NCBI GenBank assembly: GCA_026646875.1
Contig: JAPKHL010000006.1
Coordinates: forward strand, 1 to 56,793
Length of the DNA stretch: 56,793 nt
From: Rhodocyclaceae bacterium
Lineage (GTDB): Bacteria > Pseudomonadota > Gammaproteobacteria > Burkholderiales > Rhodocyclaceae
Direction: 5' to 3'
The notes under the pieces are model-generated. The model ran no database searches. It saw nothing but the letters and a program-made list of their open reading frames with translations, and had not been told where the DNA came from. Positions 1-8,415 of this stretch are shown piece by piece (position 1 is the stretch's first letter; each line of letters begins with the position of its first letter). The translations under genes and the position numbers were made by a program.

Positions 1-227
1 ACGGGCAGGGCGTAGCGGCGGGCAAGCCCGAAAACCCCGGCAAGGTGATCGCCATGCTCGTGCGTGACGACGATCGCGGCCAGATCGCCCGGTTCGAGAC
101 CGAGGCGGGCGAGGCGCTCGCGGGTGCCGCGCAGGGAAAAACCGCAGTCGAGCAGAACCCGCGTCCCGCCGGCCTCGACAACCAGGGCATTGCCGCGGCT
201 GCCGCTGCCGAGCGAGGAAAACCGCAT
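1..227 (-). CDS. MBL-fold metallo-hydrolase (partial, C-terminal part lies outside)
   Basis: The first 75 residues of a metallo-beta-lactamase-fold protein are visible; the gene runs off the left edge. The N-terminus reads MRFSSLGSGSRGNALVVEAG, typical of the single-domain COG1235 (PhnP/YycJ-like) group, and is followed by the metal-binding motif THEHGDH, which carries the HxHxDH ligands for two metal ions. The ATG at 227 is the start because an in-frame stop lies just upstream. It follows bamC with about 20 bases between, so it is probably the distal gene of a dapA-bamC transcript. The exact substrate cannot be told; a phosphodiesterase or nuclease-like hydrolase is the family expectation. 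Confidence 0.85.
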   Translation of the reverse strand, partial: MRFSSLGSGSRGNALVVEAGGTRVLLDCGFSLRGTRERLARLGLEPGDLAAIVVTHEHGDHLAGVFGLARRYALP

Positions 228-248
228 CAGCGTCGCATCAGCGCCGCG

Positions 249-1418
249 TCAGCGCAGCTGATCGTAAAGCAGGGTCAGGATCTTGCGTGCGGTCTCGGAC
301 TGTTCGGTGCCGCCCTCGCCGGTCACGAGCCGCACCGTGGAGACATTGCCCTCAGCCTTGACCTGGACGCGGTACTGGGTCTGCGGATTGATCGGTCCCT
401 CGTCCTTCCAGAAGGCCAGCTTGGAGAGGATGCCGTCGCTCTTCTTCTGGTTGTCGGCCTCGGGGTCGACGTAGCGCACGAAGTAGAGCCCCTTCGTCCG
501 GTCGCGATCCTCGACGGTGAAGCCGACACGGTCGAGCGCCAGGCCGACGCGGCGCCATGCCCGGTCGAACGACTCCTGCAGTTCGAGACTGCCGGCGCCG
601 TCGTTGCCGCGCGACAGGCGGGCCTTCTCGAGCGGCTTGGTCTGGGCCGAGGCCAGCGCTGCGGCGGCACGCTTCTCATCCGTGCCGAAGCGCACCATCA
701 GGCGGCGCAGCATCTCCGCCTCAAGTTCCGGATCGGCGGGACGCGGCTGCCAGCGTGTCTGATCCTTGCCCTCGGTCACGAAAGTCTCGTACAGACCGCG
801 ATGGCTGATGAAGATATCGGTGGTTCCCGGCTCGGCGCCCGGCTCGAGGCGGGTACGGAACTTGTCGCGTTCGGCCGTCGAATAGAGCGAATCGAGTACC
901 TTGCCGAGCAGATTGCGAACAATGTCCTGCGGCACCTTGGCCCGGTTCTCCGCCCAGTCGGTCTCCATCACCCCCGCCTCGGGCAATTCGATCTTGATCA
1001 GGAAACCGGTTTCCTGCCAGAACTCCCTGACCGTATCCCAGACCTTGTCCGGCGTACCGGCGACGACCAGCCAGCGCTGGTTGCCCGAGCGCTCGATCCG
1101 CGTCTTGTCGACCTCGGGCAGGACCGCGCTCTGCTGGCGGGCCTGGGCCTGCGGCGAGCGCTCGGCACTGTAGGCGGAGAAGGTCGCCGCGCCACGCCCG
1201 CCGCTTTCCGGAACGGCGAAGCGGTCATCCCGGGAAGGCTGGGTAAGGTCGGGCGGCACCTCGAGGGAGGGCGTCTTCACCTGACCGGTGGTCTTGTAGT
1301 CGATCTTCTTCGACTCGAGCAGGTTGCCGCCGCAACCGGCCAGCGCGATCGCCAGCAGGCCGAGCGAGAAACCGGTGAGCGGGGACAGCGAGGTAGCGGA
1401 AGATACGGCGGGTTTCAT
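249..1418 (-). CDS. bamC: Outer membrane assembly lipoprotein BamC
   Basis: Lipoprotein of the BAM complex, which inserts beta-barrel proteins into the outer membrane. The 389-residue product has a signal peptide ending in the lipobox LAGC. A conserved unstructured segment follows (IDYKTTGQ, then LEVPPDLTQP), which in the family binds BamD. Two helix-grip domains come next (around residues 100-220 and 260-389). The ATG at 1418 was preferred to the one six bases upstream because GAGG sits about 6 bases before it and would directly abut the upstream ATG. It starts 13 bases after the end of dapA, the usual dapA-bamC order in proteobacteria, so the two are probably co-transcribed. Confidence 0.93.
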   Translation of the reverse strand: MKPAVSSATSLSPLTGFSLGLLAIALAGCGGNLLESKKIDYKTTGQVKTPSLEVPPDLTQPSRDDRFAVPESGGRGAATFSAYSAERSPQAQARQQSAVLPEVDKTRIERSGNQRWLVVAGTPDKVWDTVREFWQETGFLIKIELPEAGVMETDWAENRAKVPQDIVRNLLGKVLDSLYSTAERDKFRTRLEPGAEPGTTDIFISHRGLYETFVTEGKDQTRWQPRPADPELEAEMLRRLMVRFGTDEKRAAAALASAQTKPLEKARLSRGNDGAGSLELQESFDRAWRRVGLALDRVGFTVEDRDRTKGLYFVRYVDPEADNQKKSDGILSKLAFWKDEGPINPQTQYRVQVKAEGNVSTVRLVTGEGGTEQSETARKILTLLYDQLR

Positions 1419-1431
1419 GAACATCCTCGTG

Positions 1432-2310
1432 TCAGACCGTCAGGCCGGCCTGCTGCATGGCGGCGCGTACCCGCGCGTGGCATTCCGGCGAAAGCGGCGT
1501 CAACGGCAGGCGCATGCCGCCCTCGATCAGGCCCAGCTGCTGACAGGCCCACTTGACGGGAATCGGATTGGCCTCGCAGAACAGGTGGCGGTGCAGGCCG
1601 AACAGGCGCTGGTTGAGCGTCCGCGCCGTTGCCACGTCGCCTGCAAGGGCGGCGGCGCACATCTCGTGCATCAGGCGCGGCGCCACGTTGGCGACCACCG
1701 AAATGTCACCACGGGCGCCGAGCAGCATCAGCGCACACGCGCTGGCATCGTCGCCGCTGTAGACGGCGAACCCTTCGGGGGCGCGCATGATCAGGTCGGT
1801 CCCGCGCTCGATGTTGCCGGTCGCATCCTTGATGCCGATCACGTTGGGGATCTCGGCCAGGCGCAGGGCGGTATCGTTGCTCATGTCGGCCACCGTGCGG
1901 CCGGGGACGTTGTAGAGGATGACCGGAATGTCCACCGCCTCGGCCACCGCCCGGAAATGCCGGTAGAGCCCTTCCTGCGTCGGCTTGTTGTAGTAGGGAA
2001 CGACCGACAGCGCGGCAGCGGCGCCGGCCTTGCGGGCGAAATGCGTCAGCTCGATGGCTTCTGCGGTCGAATTGGCGCCGGTTCCGGCGATCACCGGAAT
2101 GCGGCCGGCGGCCTGCTCGACGGTGACGCGGATCAGTTCGCAGTGCTCGTCGACATTGACGGTCGGCGATTCCCCGGTGGTGCCGACGATGACGATGGCG
2201 TCGGTCCCCTCGCGCACATGGAAGTCCACCAGACGGCGCAGGCCGGCGAGGTCGAGGCTCCCGTCCTCGTGCATGGGCGTGACAATCGCAACGATCGATC
2301 CAGTAATCAT
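1432..2310 (-). CDS. dapA: 4-hydroxy-tetrahydrodipicolinate synthase
   Basis: Condenses pyruvate with aspartate semialdehyde, the first committed step to diaminopimelate and lysine; cytoplasmic. The 292-residue protein starts [13 protein letters not shown], the canonical DapA N-terminus. It carries GTTGES (pyruvate-binding region), YNVPGRT with the catalytic tyrosine, and GIKDATGN with the Schiff-base lysine. A TTG nine codons upstream would give an atypical extension, so the ATG at 2310 is chosen; no strong Shine-Dalgarno sequence is visible. A TAGAAT -10-like hexamer lies 34 bases upstream. First gene of the probable dapA-bamC-MBL hydrolase unit. Confidence 0.96.
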   Translation of the reverse strand: MITGSIVAIVTPMHEDGSLDLAGLRRLVDFHVREGTDAIVIVGTTGESPTVNVDEHCELIRVTVEQAAGRIPVIAGTGANSTAEAIELTHFARKAGAAAALSVVPYYNKPTQEGLYRHFRAVAEAVDIPVILYNVPGRTVADMSNDTALRLAEIPNVIGIKDATGNIERGTDLIMRAPEGFAVYSGDDASACALMLLGARGDISVVANVAPRLMHEMCAAALAGDVATARTLNQRLFGLHRHLFCEANPIPVKWACQQLGLIEGGMRLPLTPLSPECHARVRAAMQQAGLTV

Positions 2311-2344
2311 GGGTGTGGGCGTGGGCAAGTCAATCAAGCGGGGG

Positions 2345-2350
2345 ATTCTA
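2345..2350 (-). promoter_or_regulatory. Candidate -10 element for dapA
   Basis: On the minus strand this reads TAGAAT, five of six matches to TATAAT, 34 bases before the dapA ATG. No convincing -35 hexamer is seen at 16-18 bases, as is also true of other TATAAT-like boxes in this window. Confidence 0.45.
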
Positions 2351-2378
2351 ACCGAAGGCGCGCTGGCTGCCTACGGAC

Positions 2379-2413
2379 GCCGACCCTCCGGGCGGCGGGC
2401 CCGGAGGGTCGGC
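2379..2413 (-). terminator. Perfect 15-bp stem-loop after the deacetylase-like gene
   Basis: The arms GCCGACCCTCCGGGC (2379-2393) and GCCCGGAGGGTCGGC (2399-2413) are exact reverse complements around a 5-base loop. The structure lies 11 bases past the stop of the upstream minus-strand gene and before the dapA promoter, where a terminator would sit. There is no U-tract, so it may act with Rho or as an RNA stabiliser rather than as a classic intrinsic terminator. Confidence 0.6.
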
Positions 2414-2424
2414 TGGCGGGCCGG

Positions 2425-3351
2425 TCAGAGGTCGGCCAGTACGCGCAGATGGGCGGTCACGCTGCGGGCCAGCGCGGAGAGGGAATAACCGCCCTCGAGG
2501 ATGGAGACGATACGCCCGCCCGCGGTTTCCGCGGCCAGCCGCTTGAGCTGCTCGGTGACCCAGGCATAGTCCTTCTCGAGCAGCTTGAGGTTGCCCATGT
2601 CGTCCTCGTAATGAGCGTCGAAGCCGGCCGAGATGAACAGCATCTCGGGCCGGAACTCGCGCAGGCGCGGCAGCCAGACATCGCTCACCACCATGCGGAA
2701 TTCCTCGCCGTCCGTCCCGGCGGGCAGCGGCACGTTGAGCATGTTGGGGGCCGGATTCTCGGTACCGCTGTACGGATAGAAGGGGTGCTGGAAGATGCTC
2801 GCCATCAGCACGCGCCCGTCCTCCTTGAAGCAGTCCTCGGTACCGTTGCCGTGATGCACGTCGAAATCGACGACCGCTACCCGCGACAGTCCGTGCGCGG
2901 CCAGCGCGTGCGCTGCGGCGACCGCAACGTTGTTGAAGAAGCAGAAGCCCATCGCACTGGCGCGCTCGGCATGATGTCCGGGCGGCCGCACGGCGCAGAA
3001 GGCGTTCTGCACCTCGCCGGCCATCACCAGGTCGACCGCTCGCACGCCTGCGCCCGCCGAGCGCAGGGCGGCCTGCCAGGTATGCGGGCACATGGCCGTG
3101 TCGGGATCGAGGTGCACGATGCCGAGTTCGGGCGCCGAACGCTTCAGCCGCTCGAGATGCGCCGCCGTGTGGACGCGCAGGAGCTGTTCGAAGGTGGCCA
3201 GCGGAGCTTCGTGATAGGCGAAGTAGGGATCAATCCCCTGCGCGATCATCTGATCGCTGATCGCGGCGAGTCGGGCCGGGGATTCCGGATGGAAGGACCC
3301 CATGTCGTGCAGATGGCAATCGCGGTGGGTGATGAATGCAGTGCTGGTCAC
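2425..3351 (-). CDS. Histone deacetylase family amidohydrolase
   Basis: Zinc-dependent deacetylase of the arginase/HDAC fold, related to bacterial HDAH and acetylpolyamine amidohydrolases. The 308-residue product shows the ordered active-site motifs RPPGHHA (paired catalytic histidines), DFDVHHGNGT (zinc-binding Asp and His), SAGFDAHYED (second zinc Asp) and EGGYS (catalytic Tyr). The start is taken as the GTG at 3351 (reading TSTAFITHRD), with AAAGG upstream; the open frame extends far beyond it but the extra sequence looks non-coding. It is divergent from the MoxR operon. The substrate (acetyl-lysine, acetylpolyamine or another amide) cannot be read from sequence. Confidence 0.92.
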   Translation of the reverse strand: MTSTAFITHRDCHLHDMGSFHPESPARLAAISDQMIAQGIDPYFAYHEAPLATFEQLLRVHTAAHLERLKRSAPELGIVHLDPDTAMCPHTWQAALRSAGAGVRAVDLVMAGEVQNAFCAVRPPGHHAERASAMGFCFFNNVAVAAAHALAAHGLSRVAVVDFDVHHGNGTEDCFKEDGRVLMASIFQHPFYPYSGTENPAPNMLNVPLPAGTDGEEFRMVVSDVWLPRLREFRPEMLFISAGFDAHYEDDMGNLKLLEKDYAWVTEQLKRLAAETAGGRIVSILEGGYSLSALARSVTAHLRVLADL

Positions 3352-3469
3352 GCTGGCCTTTCTACCGTGAGGAAACGGTTGTGCGCGGGGGGTGTGCGAT
3401 GAGCGCGCGCGCTGGCACGCACGCGGCCGCACACAGTGATTTCGGCGTCGATCCGGGCGTTTGATCGGC

Positions 3470-3501
3470 TTATATCGGTTTATCTGCTTATACTTGATTA
3501 T
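3470..3501. promoter_or_regulatory. Helically phased TTAT repeats in divergent intergenic region
   Basis: TTAT occurs at 3470, 3480, 3488 and 3498 within an unusually AT-rich patch between the deacetylase-like gene and the MoxR operon. The units ATCGGCTTAT and ATCGGTTTAT are near-identical neighbours. The 8-10 base phasing puts the AT steps on one face of the helix, as in curved DNA or a repeated protein-binding site. The patch overlaps the probable MoxR promoter. Confidence 0.4.
3489..3494 (+). promoter_or_regulatory. Candidate -10 element for the MoxR operon
   Basis: TATACT matches five of six positions of the sigma-70 -10 consensus and lies 35 bases before the chosen MoxR start. No good -35 hexamer is found at standard spacing. 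Confidence 0.4.
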
Positions 3502-3529
3502 CGTCCCAATCCCCCGGCCCCGACAAGAC

Positions 3530-4471
3530 ATGCCCCCGTCCCCAGCTTCCCCGCACGCCCGTTCACCGCTCGCCGACGTCCTCGCCGCCGCGAGCACGGT
3601 CGTCCTCGGCAAGGAACACCAGATCCGGCTGGCGCTCGCCTGCCTGCTCGCGCGGGGGCACCTGCTGATCGAGGATCTGCCCGGGGTCGGCAAGACCACC
3701 CTGGCGCACACCCTGGCGCACCTGCTCGGCCTGCAGTTCTCGCGCATCCAGTTCACCAGCGACATGCTGCCCGCGGACATCGTCGGCATCTCGATCTTCG
3801 AGCGGGAGCACAGCCGTTTCAGGTTCCTGCCCGGCCCCGTTTTCTCCCAGCTCGTGCTGGCCGACGAGATCAACCGCGCCACGCCGAAAACGCAAAGCGC
3901 CCTGCTCGAGGCCATGGAGGAACGGCAGATCACCGTCGAGGGCGAGACCCGGGCGCTGCCCGAACCCTTCTTCGTGATCGCGACGCAGAACCCCTCGTAC
4001 CAGATCGGCACCTTTCCGCTGCCCGAGTCGCAGCTCGACCGTTTTCTCCTGCGCATCGAACTGGGCTACCCGGACCGCGCGGCGGAGCGCGCCCTGCTGG
4101 AAAGCGGCGGACGCCGCCCGCAGGCGCATGCGGTCGGCGCCCGTCTCGCGGCCGAGCGGCTGCCCGGACTGCAGGCACAAGCTGCCGCCGTGCATGTCTC
4201 GCCGGCCCTGCTCGATTACGTTCAGGCGCTGATCGAGGCCACCCGCGACAATCCCGCCTTCGCGCACGGACTGAGTCCGCGCGCCGCCCTGGCGCTGCTC
4301 GCCGCGGCGCGTGCCTGGGCCTTCATCGACGGGCGCGCGCTGGTCCTGCCCGAGGACGTGCAGGCCGTCCTGCCCGGCGTGGCCTGCCATCGCCTGCGCC
4401 TCGTACATAGCGGCAGCCTTGCCCGTCCGGCCGACATCGCGGCGCTCCTGCACGCGGTGCCCATTCCCTGA
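3530..4471 (+). CDS. MoxR-type AAA+ ATPase
   Basis: AAA+ ATPase of the MoxR family, thought to act as a chaperone or activator for proteins encoded beside it. The 313-residue product shows Walker A (GVGKTT), Walker B (LADEIN), sensor 1 around ATQNPS and the family signature around DRFLLRIELGYP, followed by the C-terminal lid domain. The ATG at 3530 (MPPSPASP) was chosen; an earlier in-frame ATG adds a hydrophobic, low-quality extension. Its stop overlaps the start of the DUF58 gene in TGATG, so the two are translationally coupled. MoxR / DUF58 / transglutaminase is a recurrent gene order; its client is not known here. Confidence 0.93.
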   Translation: MPPSPASPHARSPLADVLAAASTVVLGKEHQIRLALACLLARGHLLIEDLPGVGKTTLAHTLAHLLGLQFSRIQFTSDMLPADIVGISIFEREHSRFRFLPGPVFSQLVLADEINRATPKTQSALLEAMEERQITVEGETRALPEPFFVIATQNPSYQIGTFPLPESQLDRFLLRIELGYPDRAAERALLESGGRRPQAHAVGARLAAERLPGLQAQAAAVHVSPALLDYVQALIEATRDNPAFAHGLSPRAALALLAAARAWAFIDGRALVLPEDVQAVLPGVACHRLRLVHSGSLARPADIAALLHAVPIP

Positions 4472-5430
4472 TGCGACCGGCTGCACGGTTCCGGCAATGG
4501 CTGTTCCGCCTCGGGCGTGACGAGCATGCGCCGATCGTGCTCACCCAGCGCCGCATCTTCATCCTGCCCACGCGCGGCGGCGTGCTGTTCCTCGCGATCC
4601 TCCTGCTGATGCTCACCGGCGCCATCAACTACAACCTGAGCCTCGGCCACGCGCTGGTCTTCCTGCTCGCCGGCATCGGCCTCGTCTCGATGATCCACAC
4701 CTTCCGCAACCTGCTCGGCCTGCGCCTGACGGCGGGGCGCGCGGAAGCGGTCTTCGCCGGCGAGACCGCCCACTTTCCCCTGCTGATCGACAACCCCGCC
4801 GCACCGCCGAGGATCGCCCTCGAACTGGCTTTCGCCGGTGAAACCGCGGTACGAGCCGACGTACCGCCCGCCGCCCGCACGCAGCTGGCCCTGCCCGCAC
4901 GGACCGTGCGCCGGGGCCGCCTCGAACCCGGCCGCATCACCCTCGCCTCGCGTTATCCGCTCGGCCTCTTTCGCGCCTGGAGCTACCCGCATCCCGTGCT
5001 CGCCTGCATCGTCTATCCGCAACCGATCGACACGCCGCTGCCCGCCCCCCGTCCCGTCGCCGCGCAGGGCTACCGGCACGGCGAAAACGGTCAGGAGGAT
5101 TTCTCCGGCCTGCGCGAACGGCAGCCGAGCGATCCGCCCCGCCATATCGCCTGGAAGGCCGCGGCGCGCGACGCGGCGGAACGGCCGCTGCTGCTCAAGC
5201 AGTTCGCCGGCGGCGCCGACGAGGAACTCTGGCTGGACTGGCGGATGACGCCGGCCGGCGATCCCGAACAGCGCCTGTCGATCCTCGCGGGCTGGGTGCT
5301 GGCCGCCGAGGCACGAGGCGCGCGCTACGGCCTGCTGCTGCCGTCCCGCCGCATCGAGCCGGCGCAGGGACATACCCACCGCAACACCTGTCTTGAGGCA
5401 CTCGCACTGCATGGCACGCAGGAAAGCTGA
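4471..5430 (+). CDS. DUF58 domain protein
   Basis: Membrane-anchored DUF58 protein, the usual partner of MoxR ATPases. The 319-residue product has two N-terminal transmembrane segments (around residues 35-52 and 58-76). A soluble beta-rich region follows, then the DUF58 signature around GQEDFSGLRERQPSDPPRH and the downstream I-x-W-K-A (IAWKAAARD). The ATG lies within the stop of the MoxR gene, and its own stop lies 20 bases inside the next gene. Biochemical role unknown; related proteins carry a degenerate von Willebrand A-like fold. Confidence 0.9.
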   Translation: MRPAARFRQWLFRLGRDEHAPIVLTQRRIFILPTRGGVLFLAILLLMLTGAINYNLSLGHALVFLLAGIGLVSMIHTFRNLLGLRLTAGRAEAVFAGETAHFPLLIDNPAAPPRIALELAFAGETAVRADVPPAARTQLALPARTVRRGRLEPGRITLASRYPLGLFRAWSYPHPVLACIVYPQPIDTPLPAPRPVAAQGYRHGENGQEDFSGLRERQPSDPPRHIAWKAAARDAAERPLLLKQFAGGADEELWLDWRMTPAGDPEQRLSILAGWVLAAEARGARYGLLLPSRRIEPAQGHTHRNTCLEALALHGTQES

Positions 5431-7390
5431 GCCGCCGCCGCTCGAGCCCGGCATCCAGCCCTGGCTGCTCGCCGCCGCCCTGATCACCGCGGCGCCGCAC
5501 GCCGGGCACCTGCCGGTGTGGATCAGTGCGCTCGCCGGGCTGCTGCTGCTCTGGCGGGCCTGGCTGTGGCACGGCCAGCTGGCGCTGCCATCCCGCCCGC
5601 TACGCTTCCTGCTGGTTGCCGGCGGCGTCGGCGGCATCGCGCTCGAGTTCGGCACACTCTTCGGGCGCGACGCAGGCGTCGCCCTACTCGCCCTGTTCAT
5701 GGCGATGAAACCGATGGAGGCGCGCAACCGGCGCGACGCGCTGGTGATCGTCATGCTCGGCTATTTCCTGCTGCTGACACACTACTTCCACTCCGAGAGC
5801 ATCGCCACCGGCCTCTGGCTGCTGGCGGCCGCGACCTTCCTGACAGCCACCCTGATCCGCCTGCACGGCGGCGCGCGCCCCCCCCGCGAGATTGTCCGCG
5901 AGGCCGCGCTGATCGTCCTGCAGGCGCTGCCCGTGATGCTCATCCTGTTCCTGCTCTTTCCGCGCGTCGCCGGTCCGCTGTGGGGCTTGCCGCAGGATGC
6001 GCACGCCGGGCGCACCGGGCTTTCCGACAACATGGCGCCGGGCTCGCTGAGCGAGCTGATCCAGTCCGGCAGCATCGCCTTCCGCGTGCAGTTCTCTGGC
6101 ACGATCCCGCCCATGGCTGAGCGCTACTGGCGCGGACCGGTCCTCACCGACTACGACGGACGGACATGGCGCACCGGCAGCAGCGCCGTGCCGGCCGACA
6201 GCGCGCCACGCATCGTGGCCGAAGGCCGCCACGTCGATTACGTGAGCACCCTCGAAGGGCACAACCAGCACTGGCTGCTGGCACTCGACCTGCCGCTCGC
6301 CCTGCCGCCCGACAGCGCCCTCTCGCCCCGGCTGGAGACCCTCGCGCGTGAGCCGGTGCGCAAGCGCGGCCGCTACGCCTTCACCTCGAGCACGACCTTC
6401 CGCGCCAACCTCGAGGAGAGCCCCGCCCTGCTCGCCGAAGCCCTGCGCCTGCCTCCCGCGCTCAACCCCCGCACGCGCGCCCTGGCCGAAGGCTGGCGCG
6501 ATCTGCCGCCGGAACGCATCGCCAAGAGCGCACTGGCGCATTTCCGCAGCGAGCCGTTCTACTACACCCTGCGTCCGCCCCTGCTCGGCCAGCACGCGAT
6601 GGACGAATTCCTCTTCAGGACGCGACGCGGCTTCTGCGAACACTACGCCTCGGCCTTCGTCTTCCTGATGCGGGCCGCCGGCGTGCCGGCCCGGGTGGTG
6701 GCCGGCTACCAGGGCGGCGAGCTGAATCCGGTCGACGGTTTTCTCATCGTGCGCCAGTCCGACGCGCATGCCTGGGCGGAAATCTGGCTGGACGGACGCG
6801 GCTGGGTACGGGTGGACCCCACCGCCGCCGTCGCCCCCTCGCGCATCGAGGAAGGCATCGCGGCGGCCCTGCCGGAAGGCGAGCCACTACCGATCTTCGC
6901 CCGGATCGATGCCGGCTGGCTGCTGCAGATGCGCCACCGCTGGGAGGCCGTCAACAACGCCTGGAACCAGTGGGTGCTCGGTTACAATCCGCAGCGCCAG
7001 CAGGAATTTCTCTCCCGCCTCGGCCTGCACGATGCCGACTGGCGCAGCATGACGGTGGCGCTGACACTCCTGTGCGCGGCCGTCATGCTCCTCCTGACGG
7101 GCTGGGTGCTTTACCGGCGCCCCCGCGTCGACCCGGTGCAGCGGGCCTGGCTGCGCCTGTGCCGGCGACTTGCCGGACAAGGCGTCGCCCGGCACCCTTG
7201 GGAGGGCCCTGCCGACCTTGCCGCGCGCGTGGCGCGCGAGAGCCCCGAATGGGGTGCGCTGGCCGCGGAGGCCGCCCGCTGCTATACCGCGCTACGCTAC
7301 GGCCACCTTGAGGAGGCCGCGCGCACCGAACAACTGCGTCGCCTGCAGACCCTGGCGCGACGCCTGCCGATCCGCTGGAGAATGCCGTGA
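5411..7390 (+). CDS. Transglutaminase-like membrane protein (TgpA type)
   Basis: Inner-membrane protein of 659 residues with an N-terminal block of about five to six transmembrane helices (DUF3488), a transglutaminase core, and a C-terminal transmembrane helix followed by a DUF4129 region. The papain-like catalytic triad is visible: Cys in GFCEHYASAF, His in DAHAWAEIW and Asp in VRVDPTAAV. In Pseudomonas aeruginosa TgpA is essential and placed in envelope assembly, but its substrate is not established. The ATG at 5411 (MARRKAEPP) was chosen over a TTG 18 bases upstream. It overlaps the DUF58 gene by 20 bases and the lytic transglycosylase gene by 4 (GTGA). Confidence 0.92.
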   Translation: MARRKAEPPPLEPGIQPWLLAAALITAAPHAGHLPVWISALAGLLLLWRAWLWHGQLALPSRPLRFLLVAGGVGGIALEFGTLFGRDAGVALLALFMAMKPMEARNRRDALVIVMLGYFLLLTHYFHSESIATGLWLLAAATFLTATLIRLHGGARPPREIVREAALIVLQALPVMLILFLLFPRVAGPLWGLPQDAHAGRTGLSDNMAPGSLSELIQSGSIAFRVQFSGTIPPMAERYWRGPVLTDYDGRTWRTGSSAVPADSAPRIVAEGRHVDYVSTLEGHNQHWLLALDLPLALPPDSALSPRLETLAREPVRKRGRYAFTSSTTFRANLEESPALLAEALRLPPALNPRTRALAEGWRDLPPERIAKSALAHFRSEPFYYTLRPPLLGQHAMDEFLFRTRRGFCEHYASAFVFLMRAAGVPARVVAGYQGGELNPVDGFLIVRQSDAHAWAEIWLDGRGWVRVDPTAAVAPSRIEEGIAAALPEGEPLPIFARIDAGWLLQMRHRWEAVNNAWNQWVLGYNPQRQQEFLSRLGLHDADWRSMTVALTLLCAAVMLLLTGWVLYRRPRVDPVQRAWLRLCRRLAGQGVARHPWEGPADLAARVARESPEWGALAAEAARCYTALRYGHLEEAARTEQLRRLQTLARRLPIRWRMP

Positions 7391-8415
7391 AATCCGCCCT
7401 GCCTTCCCTGCTCGCCGCCAGCACCCTGTTCTGCGGCGGCGCGCAGGCAGCTCCGCCCGCCCCCTTCAGCGACGACCCCGAGGTCCGGGCCTTCGTGGCG
7501 GACATGCAGTCCCGCCACGACATCGATGCCGTGCAGCTGCTGCGGGATTTCGCAACGATCCGCCCGAATGCGACGGTGCTGCGCGCCATCCGTCCGGCGG
7601 CCGTACCCGAGCAACAGCGCTCGTGGGCCCGCTATCGCGAACGCTTCATCAACACACGCCGCATCGACGCCGGCCTGCTGTTCTGGCAGGCGCACGCCGC
7701 CAGCCTGCGACGCGCCGAAGCGCTGTACGGCGTACCGCCGGAGATCATCGTCGCGATCATCGGCGTGGAAACCGAATACGGCCGCAACACGGGGCGCTTC
7801 CGGGTGCTCGAGGCCCTTGCCTCGCTGGCCTTCCACTACCCGCCGCGCGCCGAATTCTTCCGTCGCGAGCTCGAGGACTTCCTGCTGCTTGCCCGGGAAA
7901 ACGGCCTGTCCGCGCTCGAGGTCAAGGGCTCCTACGCCGGCGCGATCGGGATTCCCCAGTTCATGCCGAGCAGCCAGCGACGCTACGCCGTCGACTTCGA
8001 TGGCGATGCGCGCATCGATCTGCGCGGCAACGCCCAGGATGCCATCGGCAGCGTCGCGCACTTCCTGCAGCAGCACGGGTGGGAAGCCGGCGCGCCGGTC
8101 GCCCTGCCGGTGCGCCTGGCAGGCGACCCCGCAGCGCTGCTGGCCGCCGGCATCCGCCCGGCAACCCCGCTTGCCGAGCTGCCGGACGTCGTTCCGGCCG
8201 CGCCGGTGGATACCGTCGTCGCGGCGCGGCCGGCGGCGTTGATCGAACTGGAGACGCCCGGCGTGCCGAGCGAGTACTGGGCCGGTTTCGGGAATTTCTA
8301 CACGATCACGCGCTACAACCGCTCGAGCTTCTACGCGATGTCGGTGTTTCAGCTGGCCGAAGCCCTGCGCTCCGGACTGGGCACGCGGACGACGGGACAG
8401 CTCTCCTCACGGTGA
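7387..8415 (+). CDS. Lytic murein transglycosylase (MltB family)
   Basis: Periplasmic enzyme that cleaves peptidoglycan between MurNAc and GlcNAc with formation of a 1,6-anhydro end. The 342-residue product has a signal peptide (about residues 1-21, cleavage after AQA) rather than a lipobox. The MltB/Slt35 domain carries the catalytic glutamate in GVETEYGRNTGRF and the IPQFMPSS motif. The conserved end motif NFYTITRYN is present. The start is GTG at 7387, overlapping the transglutaminase stop as GTGA, which makes it the fourth coupled gene of the MoxR operon. Its 3' end overlaps the convergent lipoprotein gene by 9 bases. Confidence 0.92.
   Translation: MKSALPSLLAASTLFCGGAQAAPPAPFSDDPEVRAFVADMQSRHDIDAVQLLRDFATIRPNATVLRAIRPAAVPEQQRSWARYRERFINTRRIDAGLLFWQAHAASLRRAEALYGVPPEIIVAIIGVETEYGRNTGRFRVLEALASLAFHYPPRAEFFRRELEDFLLLARENGLSALEVKGSYAGAIGIPQFMPSSQRRYAVDFDGDARIDLRGNAQDAIGSVAHFLQQHGWEAGAPVALPVRLAGDPAALLAAGIRPATPLAELPDVVPAAPVDTVVAARPAALIELETPGVPSEYWAGFGNFYTITRYNRSSFYAMSVFQLAEALRSGLGTRTTGQLSSR

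Noticed and set aside
45..1556. 503-residue plus-strand ORF opposite bamC and dapA
   Set aside because: It is antisense to two well-supported genes, has no recognisable domain and has the Ala/Gly/Arg-rich composition of GC-rich shadow frames.
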